Assembly: GCF_001651035.1 (NCBI RefSeq)
Contig: NZ_LXRG01000192.1
Span: 744,001-808,000 of the forward strand
Source of the DNA: Halomonas sp. ALS9
Lineage (GTDB): Bacteria; Pseudomonadota; Gammaproteobacteria; Pseudomonadales; Halomonadaceae
DNA: 64,000 nucleotides
Direction: 5' to 3'
Shown here: positions 54,285-63,725 of the stretch, piece after piece
Position numbering within the stretch: the stretch's first letter is position 1
Layout of the letters: each line of letters starts with the position of its first letter
Notes under the pieces: generated by a model
Database searches by the model: none
Told to the model about the DNA's origin: nothing
What the model saw: only the letters and a program-made list of their open reading frames with translations
Position numbers and translations under genes: made by a program

Positions 54285-55178
54285 TTACCAAGCGCGGCAG
54301 AGCATTAGATCGCAGTGCGGTTCACACAGCAGCATCTCGGTTAGCTGGCTGGTGTGATGGGGCTGCCCGCGACTGCCAATCATCACCAGATCCGGCGAGT
54401 GGCGCTTCATGTACGCCTGCAGGACGTCACAGGGCGCGCCTTGCTCTAGCACCAATTCAACGTCGGGCACGCCGTCAAGCTCTCCCATCAGGCTATCAAT
54501 TTCATTATTCAACTGCTCGCGTAGCCGTAGCACCTCATGCTCTCGCCAGTGGGCGTAATAGGCTTGCGAACCCAGTTCGCGTTCACCGGGCAGTGTCCAG
54601 GCGTGCAGTAGGGTGAGCGTGGCTTCAGGAAAGCGAATCAGCGCCTCTTTCAAGGTATGCCGCGCCGTCAGCGAAAAATCGATCGGCACCAGGATGTGCT
54701 GCCAAGGTTGGGTGGGCTGATGAGAAGAGACCACCACCGGGCAAGGGGCGCTGCGCAGCACGCGCATAGCGGTAGTGCCCGCCAGCAGGTCTTTTTGCCC
54801 GCGCTTGCGATGCATGCCCAGCACAATCAGCTCGGCATTGCGCTCGTGGGCTTCACGGACAATTTCAACGTGAGGTGAACCGGTCACGGTCTGGATCAGC
54901 GTTTTCGGCGCCTCCAGGGCGTAGTCTTCGCGTAGATCCGTCAACATGGTGGTGATGTCTTCCACCACCGCGCTCTCGACATCACGCAGCACACGCCGCG
55001 GCAGGTAAGGATCCAACACGTGCAGCACATCTAGCTGTACCCCTCGGGCGTAGGCCAAGCGTAATGCCCGGGCAAACGCCGCGCGATTGTCAGCAGAAAG
55101 GTCGGTGGCGAATAGGATCGTACTTGGGATCGTACTTGGGATAGTACTTGGATTGGTACTTGGGATCGAACGAGGCAT
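54285..55178 (-). CDS. Tandem-domain universal stress protein
   Basis: 297 residues with two UspA domains (about 20-150 and 158-297). Domain 1 shows ILFATDLSADNRAAFARAL and GMHRKRGQKDLLAGTTAMRVL; domain 2 shows ILVPIDFSLTARHTLKEAL. Its nucleotide loop (GSRGQPHHTSQLTEML) lacks the final G-S/T, so ATP binding is doubtful there. The N-terminus carries PSTN-PSTI-PSTI-PSTI, encoded by a 12-bp tandem repeat. GAGGAG precedes the ATG. Stress role inferred. Confidence 0.88.
   Translation of the reverse strand: MPRSIPSTNPSTIPSTIPSTILFATDLSADNRAAFARALRLAYARGVQLDVLHVLDPYLPRRVLRDVESAVVEDITTMLTDLREDYALEAPKTLIQTVTGSPHVEIVREAHERNAELIVLGMHRKRGQKDLLAGTTAMRVLRSAPCPVVVSSHQPTQPWQHILVPIDFSLTARHTLKEALIRFPEATLTLLHAWTLPGERELGSQAYYAHWREHEVLRLREQLNNEIDSLMGELDGVPDVELVLEQGAPCDVLQAYMKRHSPDLVMIGSRGQPHHTSQLTEMLLCEPHCDLMLCRAW
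55117..55164 (-). repeat. 12-bp coding tandem repeat, four copies
   Basis: Units ATCGTACTTGGG (55117 and 55129), ATAGTACTTGGA, TTGGTACTTGGG. The 12-base period adds four residues per copy, so copy-number change keeps the frame of the universal stress protein gene. Confidence 0.85.
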
Positions 55179-55305
55179 GGCGAAACGCTCCTCGGCTGAG
55201 CAACTCAGCCTTACAAGCCGTTAAGCAAACACTCCTTAGCATGGTGCGCAATGCGGTTTCTGGCAAGTTACCGATTGCCCACATGCCTTATCGCACTACA
55301 CCCCA

Positions 55306-56136
55306 TCACCACCAGGCGTGAAAATGATGCACCGGGCCGCGGCCTTTGCCTACATTTAGACGCACGCTCGCTTCTAACGCCGCGTGCAGCCACTGTTTGG
55401 CATCGCTGATCGCGGCTACCGGGGCATCCGCGTCGGCATCCACGGGGAGCTTCGCCAGGCAGGCGGCAATCGCCGAAGAGAGCGCACAGCCGGTACCGTG
55501 TAAATTGTCGGTATCGATACGCGAGGCGGGCAACCACTCATGGCCGTTGGGGGTTGCCAGTAGATCCGGGCAGGTCGCCCCCCTTAGATGGCCGCCTTTT
55601 AACACCACATAGGGCGCGCCCAACTGCGCCAAGCCCGGTAGCATCGCCTCCATGGCGTCTAAACTGGTGGGCGAGGGCATGTCGAGCAGCACCGCGGCCT
55701 CCGGCAGATTAGGGGTAATCACATCGGCCAGTGGCACGAGAATATCGCGTACGGCGCGAATGCCTTCATCGTCGACCAGAATATCGCCGCTCTTAGCGAC
55801 CATCACAGGGTCGAGCACAATCCAGCGTGGGCGTCGCTGACGCAGCACATCGGCGATCACCTCGGCGACCTCGCGGCTGGCCACCATGCCAATTTTAACC
55901 GCCTCTATCGCCACATCATCCAGCAGGTGCTCCAACTGCTCGCGAATGGCCTGAGGGGCAACAGGGTATACCGAGGCCACGCCGCAGGTGTTTTGGGCAA
56001 TCACCGCGGTAATTACGTTGGTGCCGTAAACGCCGAGGGCTGAAAAGGTTTTTAAATCGCCCTGTAGACCAGCGCCACCGGAAGGGTCGGAACCCGCGAT
56101 GGTAAGCACATTGCGAAGATGGGAATGGGTAGACAT
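55306..56136 (-). CDS. thiD: Hydroxymethylpyrimidine/phosphomethylpyrimidine kinase
   Basis: 276-residue ribokinase-fold enzyme phosphorylating HMP and HMP-P in thiamine synthesis. ATP/substrate motifs: TIAGSDPSGGAGLQGDLKTFSALGVYG at the N-terminus and the catalytic LHGTGCALSSAIAA with the aspartate of DTDNLHGTGC. It is far from thiSG, and no TPP riboswitch is visible upstream. Confidence 0.95.
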   Translation of the reverse strand: MSTHSHLRNVLTIAGSDPSGGAGLQGDLKTFSALGVYGTNVITAVIAQNTCGVASVYPVAPQAIREQLEHLLDDVAIEAVKIGMVASREVAEVIADVLRQRRPRWIVLDPVMVAKSGDILVDDEGIRAVRDILVPLADVITPNLPEAAVLLDMPSPTSLDAMEAMLPGLAQLGAPYVVLKGGHLRGATCPDLLATPNGHEWLPASRIDTDNLHGTGCALSSAIAACLAKLPVDADADAPVAAISDAKQWLHAALEASVRLNVGKGRGPVHHFHAWW

Positions 56137-56256
56137 GAGGCTCCTTCACGGCAAAATCGGCAAAACAAACGCCACTGTGCGCCTGCTTTTAAGATACTCA
56201 CTAGGATACCCAAGCTGCGCGCCTTATGCTGCCGAAAACGTAACTGCCAGCCACAC

Positions 56257-56276
56257 AAAAGCCGCCCGCAGGCGGC
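56257..56276 (-). terminator. Terminator after the keto-acid TRAP binding protein
   Basis: GCCGCC / GGCGGC stem with a 4-base loop; TTTTGTG follows on the minus strand, 32 bases after the stop codon. Confidence 0.8.
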
Positions 56277-56307
56277 CATTGCGTTCGTGTACGTCGAGCA
56301 CGGCCAA

Positions 56308-57420
56308 CTATTGGGCGGTGTCACCTTCGGGGTTGCGGGCGTTGTAGTACGCTTGCTCGGAGATGGCGTGGTAATCCTCAACTTTTTCCTGGAACGCTTG
56401 ATAAGAGTCATAGATACGCGTGGCCAGCTCGCTTGATTCCGCCAACTCTGCAACCACATCAGCCGAATGTTCGCGGGCTTGAGCGAGTACATCGTCAGGA
56501 ATGCGTCGTAGCTCAACACTGTGCTCGTTGACCAGGGTTTCCAACGCGTCGTTGTTACGCGCGGTGTACTCATCCAGCACGCTTTGGTTGATGTCGCTAA
56601 TCGCGCTACGCAGGATCGCCTGCAGATCCGCTGGCAGCTCCGCATAAGCCTCTTCGTTAACGATCGCCTCGAACATCACCGTCGGCTCGTGCCAGCCAGG
56701 ATAGTAGTAATAGTCGGCAGCTTGATGCAGGCCAAACGCCAAGTCGTTATAGGGGCCAATCCACTCGGTTGCGTCAATCGCCCCCGACTGTAGCGAGGTA
56801 AAGATTTCGCCGCCAGGCATATTAACAATGGCCACGCCCATGCGGCTCATGACTTCGCCACCCAGGCCGGGCATGCGCATTTTTAGGCCGTTTAGATCGT
56901 CAACCGAGTTGATTTCTTTATTGTACCAGCCGCCCATCTGCACGCCTGAGGCACCCGCGACCATTACGTCAACGCCAAAGTCATCATAAAGCTCGTTCCA
57001 CAGCTCCATGCCACCGCCATAGCTTAGCCAGGCATTCATCTCTTGGGCGTTCATCCCAAACGGCACAGCGGCAAAGAACTGTGCGGCAGGTGCTTTGCCC
57101 TTCCAGTAATAGGAGGCAGAGTGGCCAAGTTCAGCGGTGCCGTCGGAAACGGCGTCAAACACCTCAAACCCCGGCACCAATTGGCCAGCCCCGAAGACCT
57201 CAATGGTCAAACGACCATTCGACATTTCATCAACCAGCTGCGATAGGCGCTCAGGGCCTTGGCCAACCCCTGGGAAATTCTTCGGCCAGGAGGTGACCAT
57301 TTTCCACCGAAACTCGTCTTCTTGTGCCTGGGCGTGATTATCAACACTAGAGACCACCAGCAAACTGGCGGAGAGAGCGGTCGTCATGGCAATGGCGACG
57401 GGGAGTGTTTTGGCTTTCAT
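56308..57420 (-). CDS. TRAP transporter binding protein, keto-acid (TakP) type
   Basis: 370-residue DctP-family protein; signal peptide to about residue 32 (AQAQ/ED). WKMVTSWPKNFPGVGQGPERL, GGWYNKEINSVDDLNGLKMRMPGLGGEV and LQSGAIDATEWIGPYNDLAFG are characteristic of the TakP/lactate-binding branch, whose members bind 2-oxo acids or lactate with a metal ion. It is followed by its own terminator; the permease genes lie 188 bases upstream on the same strand. Confidence 0.9.
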   Translation of the reverse strand: MKAKTLPVAIAMTTALSASLLVVSSVDNHAQAQEDEFRWKMVTSWPKNFPGVGQGPERLSQLVDEMSNGRLTIEVFGAGQLVPGFEVFDAVSDGTAELGHSASYYWKGKAPAAQFFAAVPFGMNAQEMNAWLSYGGGMELWNELYDDFGVDVMVAGASGVQMGGWYNKEINSVDDLNGLKMRMPGLGGEVMSRMGVAIVNMPGGEIFTSLQSGAIDATEWIGPYNDLAFGLHQAADYYYYPGWHEPTVMFEAIVNEEAYAELPADLQAILRSAISDINQSVLDEYTARNNDALETLVNEHSVELRRIPDDVLAQAREHSADVVAELAESSELATRIYDSYQAFQEKVEDYHAISEQAYYNARNPEGDTAQ

Positions 57421-57608
57421 ACAATAACCCTCTTACTTTCTATTATTACTATTATTGAGTAGGGAATACTCCGCCTAGCGTAGAACACCAGGCGGTTTGC
57501 TACAGGCCATTCATGGCTATTAACTGCTTTTTAATTAGGTTGCCACATCTATCCGTTGATAGCTGCGATGTATTTCAACTCACTAGACGTCAACTCATTG
57601 CCCTTGAA

Positions 57609-59012
57609 CTAAAACTGATCAGGCAGCCATGTTGCTAGCTGCGGGAAGAAGCTCAGCATGAGCAGCATACCCAGCTGCATCAAAATAAACGGGATAACGC
57701 CACGGTAAATCGCCGATGTAGACACAGACGGCGGCGCCACGCCGCGCAGGTAGAACAGCGCGAAGCCAAAGGGTGGCGTTAAAAACGACGTTTGCAGGTT
57801 GATCGCGATCATGATGCCCAGCCAAATCGGATCAAGCCCCATGGCGAGCAGAATCGGCCCGACGATCGGCACCACCACGAAAGTGATTTCGATAAAGTCG
57901 AGAATAAAGCCGAGCAGAAAAATCACCAGCATAACGATGATCGTAGCGCCTACCACCCCGCCGGGCATTGCCTCGAACAGTTCGGTGACCATGTGTTCGC
58001 CGCCATAGGCACGAAACACCAGCGAAAACAGCGCCGCACCGATCAGGATCAAAAACACCATGGTAGTGACGTGAGTCGTCGAGCGTAGCACGTCTTTCAA
58101 CGTCGCCCAGTCGAGCTGACGGTAAGCCAGTGCCAACACTAGAGCGCCAAAGGCGCCTACTGCGGAGGCCTCCGTAGGCGTGGCAAAACCACTTAAGATC
58201 GAGCCCAGTACTGCCACAATCAGCACCACGGGAGGCACCAGCCCTTTGAGCAGCAACATGCCAATCCCTGAGGTGTGGCCAAGCTCAGCCATTAACTCTT
58301 CACGGTCAGCAGCAGGCGCCATATGCGGGCGCAACCACGCCACCAGGGCGACGTAAATCATATACATCACGACCAGCAGCAAGCCAGGCACTAGCGCGCC
58401 CATAAACAAGTCGCCCACCGAAACGGTTTTAGGGCTAAAAATGCCCATGTCCAGCTGCGCTTGCTGATACGCCGATGACAGCACGTCACCCAGCAGCACC
58501 AAGGCGATGGAGGGTGGAATGATTTGGCCCAAGGTGCCGGTAGCGCAAATGGTGCCTGTGGCCAACGATGTGCTGTAGCCACGCTTAAGCATTGTCGGCA
58601 GTGACATCAGCCCCATGGTGACCACGGTGGCCCCCACAATACCGGTTGAGGCCGCCATCAACATACCCACCAGCGTCACCGAAATACCCAAACCGCCGCG
58701 CATAGCGCCAAACAACAAGGCCATGGCATCCAGCAGCGTCTCAGCCACTTTAGATTTTTCCAGCAACACGCCCATCAACACAAACAGCGGCACCGCCAAC
58801 AGCGTTTGGTTGGTCATTATGCCGTAGAGCCGGTTGGGCAAGGCGGCGAGATAGCCGCTATCAAAGTTGGCGTCGATACCTATCGCTTCAAGACCCAGCC
58901 CCATACCGGCAAACAGCAGCGCCGTACCCGCCAGGGAGAGTGCTACGGGAAAGCCGAACATCAACACAATGCATATAACGGCAAATAAAATAATCGGCAT
59001 GAATTCCAGCAT
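57609..59012 (-). CDS. TRAP transporter large permease (DctM), keto-acid type
   Basis: 467-residue permease with about thirteen helices (PNRLYGIMTNQTLLAVPLFVLMGVLLEKSKVAETLL, GTLGQIIPPSIALVLLGD). The long insert near residues 170-250 is usual for the keto-acid branch. The ATG overlaps the dctQ stop by one base (TGATG), so translation is coupled; a TTG just before is not used. Confidence 0.92.
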   Translation of the reverse strand: MLEFMPIILFAVICIVLMFGFPVALSLAGTALLFAGMGLGLEAIGIDANFDSGYLAALPNRLYGIMTNQTLLAVPLFVLMGVLLEKSKVAETLLDAMALLFGAMRGGLGISVTLVGMLMAASTGIVGATVVTMGLMSLPTMLKRGYSTSLATGTICATGTLGQIIPPSIALVLLGDVLSSAYQQAQLDMGIFSPKTVSVGDLFMGALVPGLLLVVMYMIYVALVAWLRPHMAPAADREELMAELGHTSGIGMLLLKGLVPPVVLIVAVLGSILSGFATPTEASAVGAFGALVLALAYRQLDWATLKDVLRSTTHVTTMVFLILIGAALFSLVFRAYGGEHMVTELFEAMPGGVVGATIIVMLVIFLLGFILDFIEITFVVVPIVGPILLAMGLDPIWLGIMIAINLQTSFLTPPFGFALFYLRGVAPPSVSTSAIYRGVIPFILMQLGMLLMLSFFPQLATWLPDQF

Positions 59013-59572
59013 CAAACACGCTCCTCAAGATGATTGCCACCGGCTGCGGACGGCACTATCCGCCCGGCCATCACGTAGCCATTGCGCACAATCTCAATGA
59101 CGCCTTGCACGATCATCAGCACGGCAAACAGCGGTATTAAGGTTTTCAGCGCGTAGACGGCTGGAATACCGCCGTAATCAGGGGAGCTTTCCAGGATACG
59201 CCAGGAGTTAGCGACATAGCCCAGGCTAGAAGCAATGATAAAGATCATCACCGGAATCAGTAGCGTAATAATGCCCACGACATTGATTAACGCTTGGCGG
59301 CGCGGGGTCATGCCTCGATAGAAAATATCAACCCGCACGTGGCCGTCGTGGCGAAACGTATAGGCGGCCGCAAGCATAAAGACACTGGCGTGCATATACA
59401 TCACTAGCTCTTGCATAAAAATGCTGTTCACACTGAAGGCATAACGAAGCAGTACAATCGCGAACTGAATCAACATCATAATGATGATCAGCCACGCAAG
59501 GGTACGTCCGAACCACTCTGAAGCGCGGTCCAGCGCACCAATAAATGCAGGTAGTTGTGTTGTGTCCGACAT
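59012..59572 (-). CDS. TRAP transporter small permease (DctQ), keto-acid type
   Basis: 186-residue four-helix subunit (TLAWLIIIMMLIQFAIVLLRYAFSVNSIFMQELVMYMHA; FRHDGHVRVDIFY is a common DctQ stretch). First gene of a dctQ-dctM-dctP order. The start MSDTTQ is preceded by GAGACACTTCC; upstream codons are not supported. Confidence 0.9.
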   Translation of the reverse strand: MSDTTQLPAFIGALDRASEWFGRTLAWLIIIMMLIQFAIVLLRYAFSVNSIFMQELVMYMHASVFMLAAAYTFRHDGHVRVDIFYRGMTPRRQALINVVGIITLLIPVMIFIIASSLGYVANSWRILESSPDYGGIPAVYALKTLIPLFAVLMIVQGVIEIVRNGYVMAGRIVPSAAGGNHLEERV

Positions 59573-59674
59573 GGAAGTGTCTCGCGTAAAACGACTAAGG
59601 GGAGTCAGCGCCCCAGACAATAGCGCATATACGCGGACAATGCAGCGCCCACGCGCTGCACAGCATGCTTATTA

Positions 59675-60511
59675 TTAAACGCTTGGGCGAATTGCCGTTA
59701 AACATGCCTCGGGCAAGGGGAGATCGACGGCGATCGGCAGGTGATCAGAGAACAGATGATCTAACACCCGAACTTCGGCGGCCTCTAACGACTGCGACAA
59801 CAGGATATGATCCAGCGCCCGGCGCGGCTGCCAGGAGGGGTAGCTAAGCAGGGGTTTAACCGGGTGCAGCGGTAGCGACGCACTGAAACGCTCATGGGCA
59901 TGCAGCTGGTCAGGGGTACAGTTGAGATCCCCCATTACCACCACGTGGCGTAACGGTTGGATAATCTCACTTAAATAATTGAGCTGGCGCACCCGGCCAC
60001 GATGGCTAAGCGCCAAGTGGGCGACGAATACGTGCAGCGCATCCGGCCCTTCGCCAAAACGTGCGTGAATCGCGCCACGACCAGGCATGGCACCTGGCAA
60101 ACGGTGTTCTTCTATTTGGCTGGGCACCAACCGCGAGAGTAAACCGTTACTGTGCTGGGCGATGCGGCCCAGGTTGCGGTTGAGCTGCTGAACATGGTGG
60201 GGAAACCCCGCTTTGGCAGCGAGATACTCCACTTGGTTGACGCGGCTTGAGCGAAAACTACCGCCATCGACCTCTTGAAGCCCCACCACATCAAACTTGC
60301 TCAGCACTTCTCCCATCACGTCCAGCCGCTTCTGGCGACGCGGGTGAGGTAGTAGGTGCTGCCAGCTACGGGTAAGGTAGTGATGATACGCAGATGTCTG
60401 GATGCCCACCTGTAAATTAAAGGTAAGCAAACGCAAGTGCCCGTCTTCAAGCAGCGTCGAGCGTGGGCCGATTAGGGCTGCTTCATCACGCTCCCTCGCT
60501 TCACGCAACAC
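59675..60511 (-). CDS. Endonuclease/exonuclease/phosphatase family protein
   Basis: 278-residue EEP-fold protein. Catalytic pattern: RLLTFNLQVG (Asn), VVGLQEVDGG (metal Glu), VAHLALSHRGR (His), VVVMGDLNCTP (Asp-x-Asn) and LFSDHLPI (final Asp-His). The substrate could be DNA, RNA or a phospholipid headgroup. The likely start is GTG two bases after the dsbA stop; no ribosome site stands out. In pseudomonads a related gene follows cytochrome c4 and dsbA, so this is conserved synteny. Confidence 0.87.
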   Translation of the reverse strand: MLREARERDEAALIGPRSTLLEDGHLRLLTFNLQVGIQTSAYHHYLTRSWQHLLPHPRRQKRLDVMGEVLSKFDVVGLQEVDGGSFRSSRVNQVEYLAAKAGFPHHVQQLNRNLGRIAQHSNGLLSRLVPSQIEEHRLPGAMPGRGAIHARFGEGPDALHVFVAHLALSHRGRVRQLNYLSEIIQPLRHVVVMGDLNCTPDQLHAHERFSASLPLHPVKPLLSYPSWQPRRALDHILLSQSLEAAEVRVLDHLFSDHLPIAVDLPLPEACLTAIRPSV

Positions 60512-60513
60512 GG

Positions 60514-61164
60514 TTATTCTGCGCGCTCAGCACGCACCTGCTCGACTAACGCTTCAGCGATTTTCGGCATGTTATCAAGGCTGCCGGCTGAACTCGGCGT
60601 TACCAGAAAACGGCCATCAATCACTAGGGCTGGCACACCCATCAACTTCATTTGACGCATGCGCCGGTTAGCTTCATTCACTTCACTACGCACACTAAAG
60701 TTAGTCAGCGCCTGCTTGGCTTCTTCTTCACTGACGCCATAGTTGGCGAAGAAAGCTGCAATCTCATCGGGTTCTGTGAGCGACTGTTTTTCCTTATGGA
60801 TGGCGTTAAAGAAATCAGCGTGTAGCTCATCTTCGATGCCCAGCGACTCAGCCGCGTAAAATGCTGTCGCGTGGGTATTCCAATCGCCGCCCATGGTGGC
60901 AGGCATTTTGACGACACTGACGTCGTCGTCCAGGGTCTCGTACCACTCGTTAATCGGCGTTTGCAGACGGTAGCAGTGCGGGCAGCCAAACCAAAAAACT
61001 TCGGTGACTTCAACTTGCCCATCGTCAACCTGGGTCTCTACCGGCGCTTCAAGCACCTCATAGTGCTGACCCTCAACCACTTCCTGGGCACTCACTGCCG
61101 CAGAAAGCCCCAAACCAACCAGTGCGGCCATTAGCGTTTTTAACATCGCTTGCGTTTTAGACAT
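60514..61164 (-). CDS. dsbA: Periplasmic thiol:disulfide oxidoreductase DsbA
   Basis: 216-residue exported thioredoxin-fold protein with signal peptide (to about residue 26, AVSA/QE). Active site C61-P-H-C64 (WFGCPHCYRL) and cis-proline loop MGVPALVIDGRF. It introduces disulfides in exported proteins. GGAGAG upstream fixes the start. Between the cytochrome c4 and EEP genes on one strand. Confidence 0.95.
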   Translation of the reverse strand: MSKTQAMLKTLMAALVGLGLSAAVSAQEVVEGQHYEVLEAPVETQVDDGQVEVTEVFWFGCPHCYRLQTPINEWYETLDDDVSVVKMPATMGGDWNTHATAFYAAESLGIEDELHADFFNAIHKEKQSLTEPDEIAAFFANYGVSEEEAKQALTNFSVRSEVNEANRRMRQMKLMGVPALVIDGRFLVTPSSAGSLDNMPKIAEALVEQVRAERAE

Positions 61165-61329
61165 CTTAAAAGACTCTCCATGAGTAAGCGAAAAGTGAGA
61201 CCTTGGATACATGAGCGGGTTCCCTCAGCTAGCGAACGTTACAAGCACGTTACCAAGTGAGGGCCCGCAAACGACATGAGGAAGTGTTGAGGCTGCTTAT
61301 TTCCAGTTTGAAACGAGTTTGTTAAAACG

Positions 61330-61959
61330 TTAGTTCAAACCTAACAAATAATTAGCCACTGCTTCCATATCGTTGTCGCTCATTTTTGAAGCGATGTCGC
61401 CCATGATGTTGTTGGGACTATTGTTACGATCGCCTGCCGCGAAATCCTGCAGCGTTGAGACTGTGTACTCAGCGTGCTGACCAGAAAGGCCCGGATAAAC
61501 GGCGCTACCGATACCGACACCGGTCGGTGTGTGACAGGCAGCACAGGCTGGGATGCCCTTGGACATATCGCCAGCGCGGTAAAGTTCTTCACCGCGGGCC
61601 AGTAACTCAGCGTCTTCGTCACTGGTTTGGCCTAGATTGGCATCTTGGCGTGCAAAGTGTGCCGCTACGTCCCAGGCGTCTTGATCAGAGTAGTCATCTA
61701 CCTGACCAGCCATTTGGGGAACCATGCGGTTGCCGTCGCGGATATCCATAATCTGCTTAGCCAGATAAGACATCTGCTGACCCGCCAGGTTAGGGAAAGC
61801 GCCCGATGGGCTAATGCCCTGTTGCCCATGACAGGCGGCGCAAGTTTGGGCCATTTCCTGGCCAGCGGATGCGTCTGCATCGGCTTGATAGTCCGTTTGA
61901 GCGTGGGCGATGCCAACGGCGCCCATGGTAATTGCTAGGCTTGCCAGTAACTTTCTCAT
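61330..61959 (-). CDS. Diheme cytochrome c4
   Basis: 209-residue periplasmic protein with signal peptide (GIAHA/QT) and two c-type heme sites, C40-AA-C43-H44 and C139-AA-C142-H143, one per domain. Methionine ligands likely lie in the RMVPQMAGQ and NNIMGDIASKM regions. Cytochrome c4 carries electrons to terminal oxidases. It is divergent from engB and upstream of dsbA. Confidence 0.94.
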   Translation of the reverse strand: MRKLLASLAITMGAVGIAHAQTDYQADADASAGQEMAQTCAACHGQQGISPSGAFPNLAGQQMSYLAKQIMDIRDGNRMVPQMAGQVDDYSDQDAWDVAAHFARQDANLGQTSDEDAELLARGEELYRAGDMSKGIPACAACHTPTGVGIGSAVYPGLSGQHAEYTVSTLQDFAAGDRNNSPNNIMGDIASKMSDNDMEAVANYLLGLN

Positions 61960-62316
61960 TGCTATTCCACTATGCCGTTTTATGTTTGACTGGTACGCAC
62001 CCTGAGCGCCTCCCAGGTTTCACAAGTTACCAGGGTTAGCTCCGCCAATACCAACCTCCGCTAATACCAATAACGTATCGCGATGGTACACTAGCGCCCC
62101 AGGTCGCAGATATAAACCGCTTGCATTATAACGAATCACCCCAGCGGCGGGAATGCAAGTGCTGGACTGCTTTAGGGGTAATTCGTCGCGGTACTGCTCT
62201 CATTTCTTTATCATGAGTCGCTATTATGCGCTCTACTTTACCTGATGATGAGGCGATAAAGAGGTGATAGTGCGCAGAGTAGGCCGTTTTTATGTTCGTT
62301 TTTCAGGATCAACCCC
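61960..62316 (+). other. Divergent gap between cytochrome c4 and engB
   Basis: 357 bases. A 16-base imperfect tandem repeat occurs at 62041-62072 (TCCGCCAATACCAACC then TCCGCTAATACCAATA). In enterics and pseudomonads the engB-side intergenic region carries small RNAs (Spot 42, ErsA). I looked for a hairpin plus T-run here and found none convincing, so no RNA gene is called. Confidence 0.5.
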
Positions 62317-62955
62317 ATGACTACCCCCCATGATAGCCTAGTCCCTCGGCTGAACTACCCGACAGCAAGTTTTCTTATCAGCGCCCCCACCCTGGCCCTA
62401 TGCCCGGATGATACCGGCGCAGAAGTCGCCTTTGCCGGGCGTTCAAACGCGGGCAAATCCAGTGCTATCAACGCACTAACGCAACAAAATGCGTTAGCGC
62501 GCACCTCGCGCACGCCGGGGCGCACCCAGCTGATCAACTTCTTCAGCGTGATGAACGACGAGGCGCGGCGTTTGGTCGACCTGCCGGGTTACGGCTACGC
62601 CAAGGTACCGGAGGCGGTCAAACTAGAGTGGCAAAAACACCTTGCCGAGTACCTGCGCAACCGTTTTAGTCTGCGCGGCTTAGTACTGCTAATGGACGTA
62701 CGCCACCCGCTCACCGAGTTCGACCAAATGATGCTCGACTATGCCGACCAGCGCGGCATGCCGGTGCATATTTTGCTCACCAAAGCAGACAAGCTGAAAA
62801 GAGGGCCTGCCAGCGCGGCGTTGCAAAAAGTGCGCTCGCAGTTGAAGGAGTGGGAAGATCTCGTCTCCGTTCAACTATTCTCCTCTCTCAAGCGCGACGG
62901 CGTCGATACACTGTCACAGAAGCTCAATCAGTGGCTGTATACGCCGCCCGAATGA
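62317..62955 (+). CDS. engB: Ribosome-biogenesis GTPase EngB/YihA
   Basis: 212-residue essential GTPase of large ribosomal subunit assembly. G1 loop GRSNAGKSS (41-49), G2-region threonines in [15 protein letters not shown]3 [10 protein letters not shown] and G4 [14 protein letters not shown] lies before the ATG. Convergent with the HAD gene 7 bases away. Confidence 0.96.
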   Translation: MTTPHDSLVPRLNYPTASFLISAPTLALCPDDTGAEVAFAGRSNAGKSSAINALTQQNALARTSRTPGRTQLINFFSVMNDEARRLVDLPGYGYAKVPEAVKLEWQKHLAEYLRNRFSLRGLVLLMDVRHPLTEFDQMMLDYADQRGMPVHILLTKADKLKRGPASAALQKVRSQLKEWEDLVSVQLFSSLKRDGVDTLSQKLNQWLYTPPE

Positions 62956-62962
62956 CGCCCCT

Positions 62963-63712
62963 CTAGTCACTTTTTTCTAACGTCTTTTCTAACGTATCAA
63001 GCACGCTGGGCAGCTCTTTAATATGGGCTATGCGATACACACGCGGCGGCAACGTCTGCTCCTCTGTTTCAGAAATCCATACTGCGTGCATACCCAGTTG
63101 CTGAGCGGGCAGCACGTCCTCCTGCCAGGAGTCGCCCACGTGCATGGCGCGTTCAGGGGCCACGTTTAAGCGCGAGAGCGCGGTGAGAAACGGCGTAGGA
63201 TCCGGCTTAGGCGCCAGTAACTCGCCCGCCGCAATGGCGACTGGAAAGTAGCTAGCCAGCGGCTGACGTTGAAGATGAATATTGCCGTTGGTGATCGCCG
63301 CCAACTGGTAGCGCTCCGCCAAGGTGGCCAGCAAACCAGCCGCTTCCGGGTGGGGGGTGACCTGCACGCGCAGGCGGTGAAACTCATTCATCGCCGCTGA
63401 TGCCCACATCAACGCAGCACTGCGGTGCAGGCCTGCGTCTTCTAACTGGGCCTCCAGGGCGCGCAAACGTAGCCAAGTGAAGTCACCCCGCCGTTCAGGC
63501 ACTTCTTTAGCCAACTGTTGACGACGCTGAAGGTAATCCAGCCCGCCCTCTTCATGGGATAACGCAAGGGCGGTTTCCTGGCGTGCCGCTCGCCATGTCT
63601 GAAGGGCCTCCAGAAGCCAGCGATAGTGGCCCTCCTCGGTACGCGCCATCACCCCGTGGTTATCCCAAAGCGTGTCATCCAAATCGAAGGTAATTGCCTT
63701 CAGCATCGTCAT
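62963..63712 (-). CDS. HAD-family hydrolase (YigB-like)
   Basis: 249-residue haloacid-dehalogenase phosphatase. Motif I TFDLDDTLWDN, motif II TNGN, motif III lysine KPDPTPF and motif IV HVGDSWQEDV. In other gammaproteobacteria a YigB-type HAD phosphatase follows xerC and acts on FMN or similar phosphates. The start ATG follows AGGAG by 5 bases; the long open frame upstream is noncoding overlap with xerC. Confidence 0.9.
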   Translation of the reverse strand: MTMLKAITFDLDDTLWDNHGVMARTEEGHYRWLLEALQTWRAARQETALALSHEEGGLDYLQRRQQLAKEVPERRGDFTWLRLRALEAQLEDAGLHRSAALMWASAAMNEFHRLRVQVTPHPEAAGLLATLAERYQLAAITNGNIHLQRQPLASYFPVAIAAGELLAPKPDPTPFLTALSRLNVAPERAMHVGDSWQEDVLPAQQLGMHAVWISETEEQTLPPRVYRIAHIKELPSVLDTLEKTLEKSD

Positions 63713-63725
63713 GTTTGCTCCTGGG

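Noticed and set aside
62100-62316. Spot 42 / ErsA-type small RNA before engB
   Set aside because: No hairpin followed by a T-run and no recognisable sequence core; kept only as a comment on the gap.
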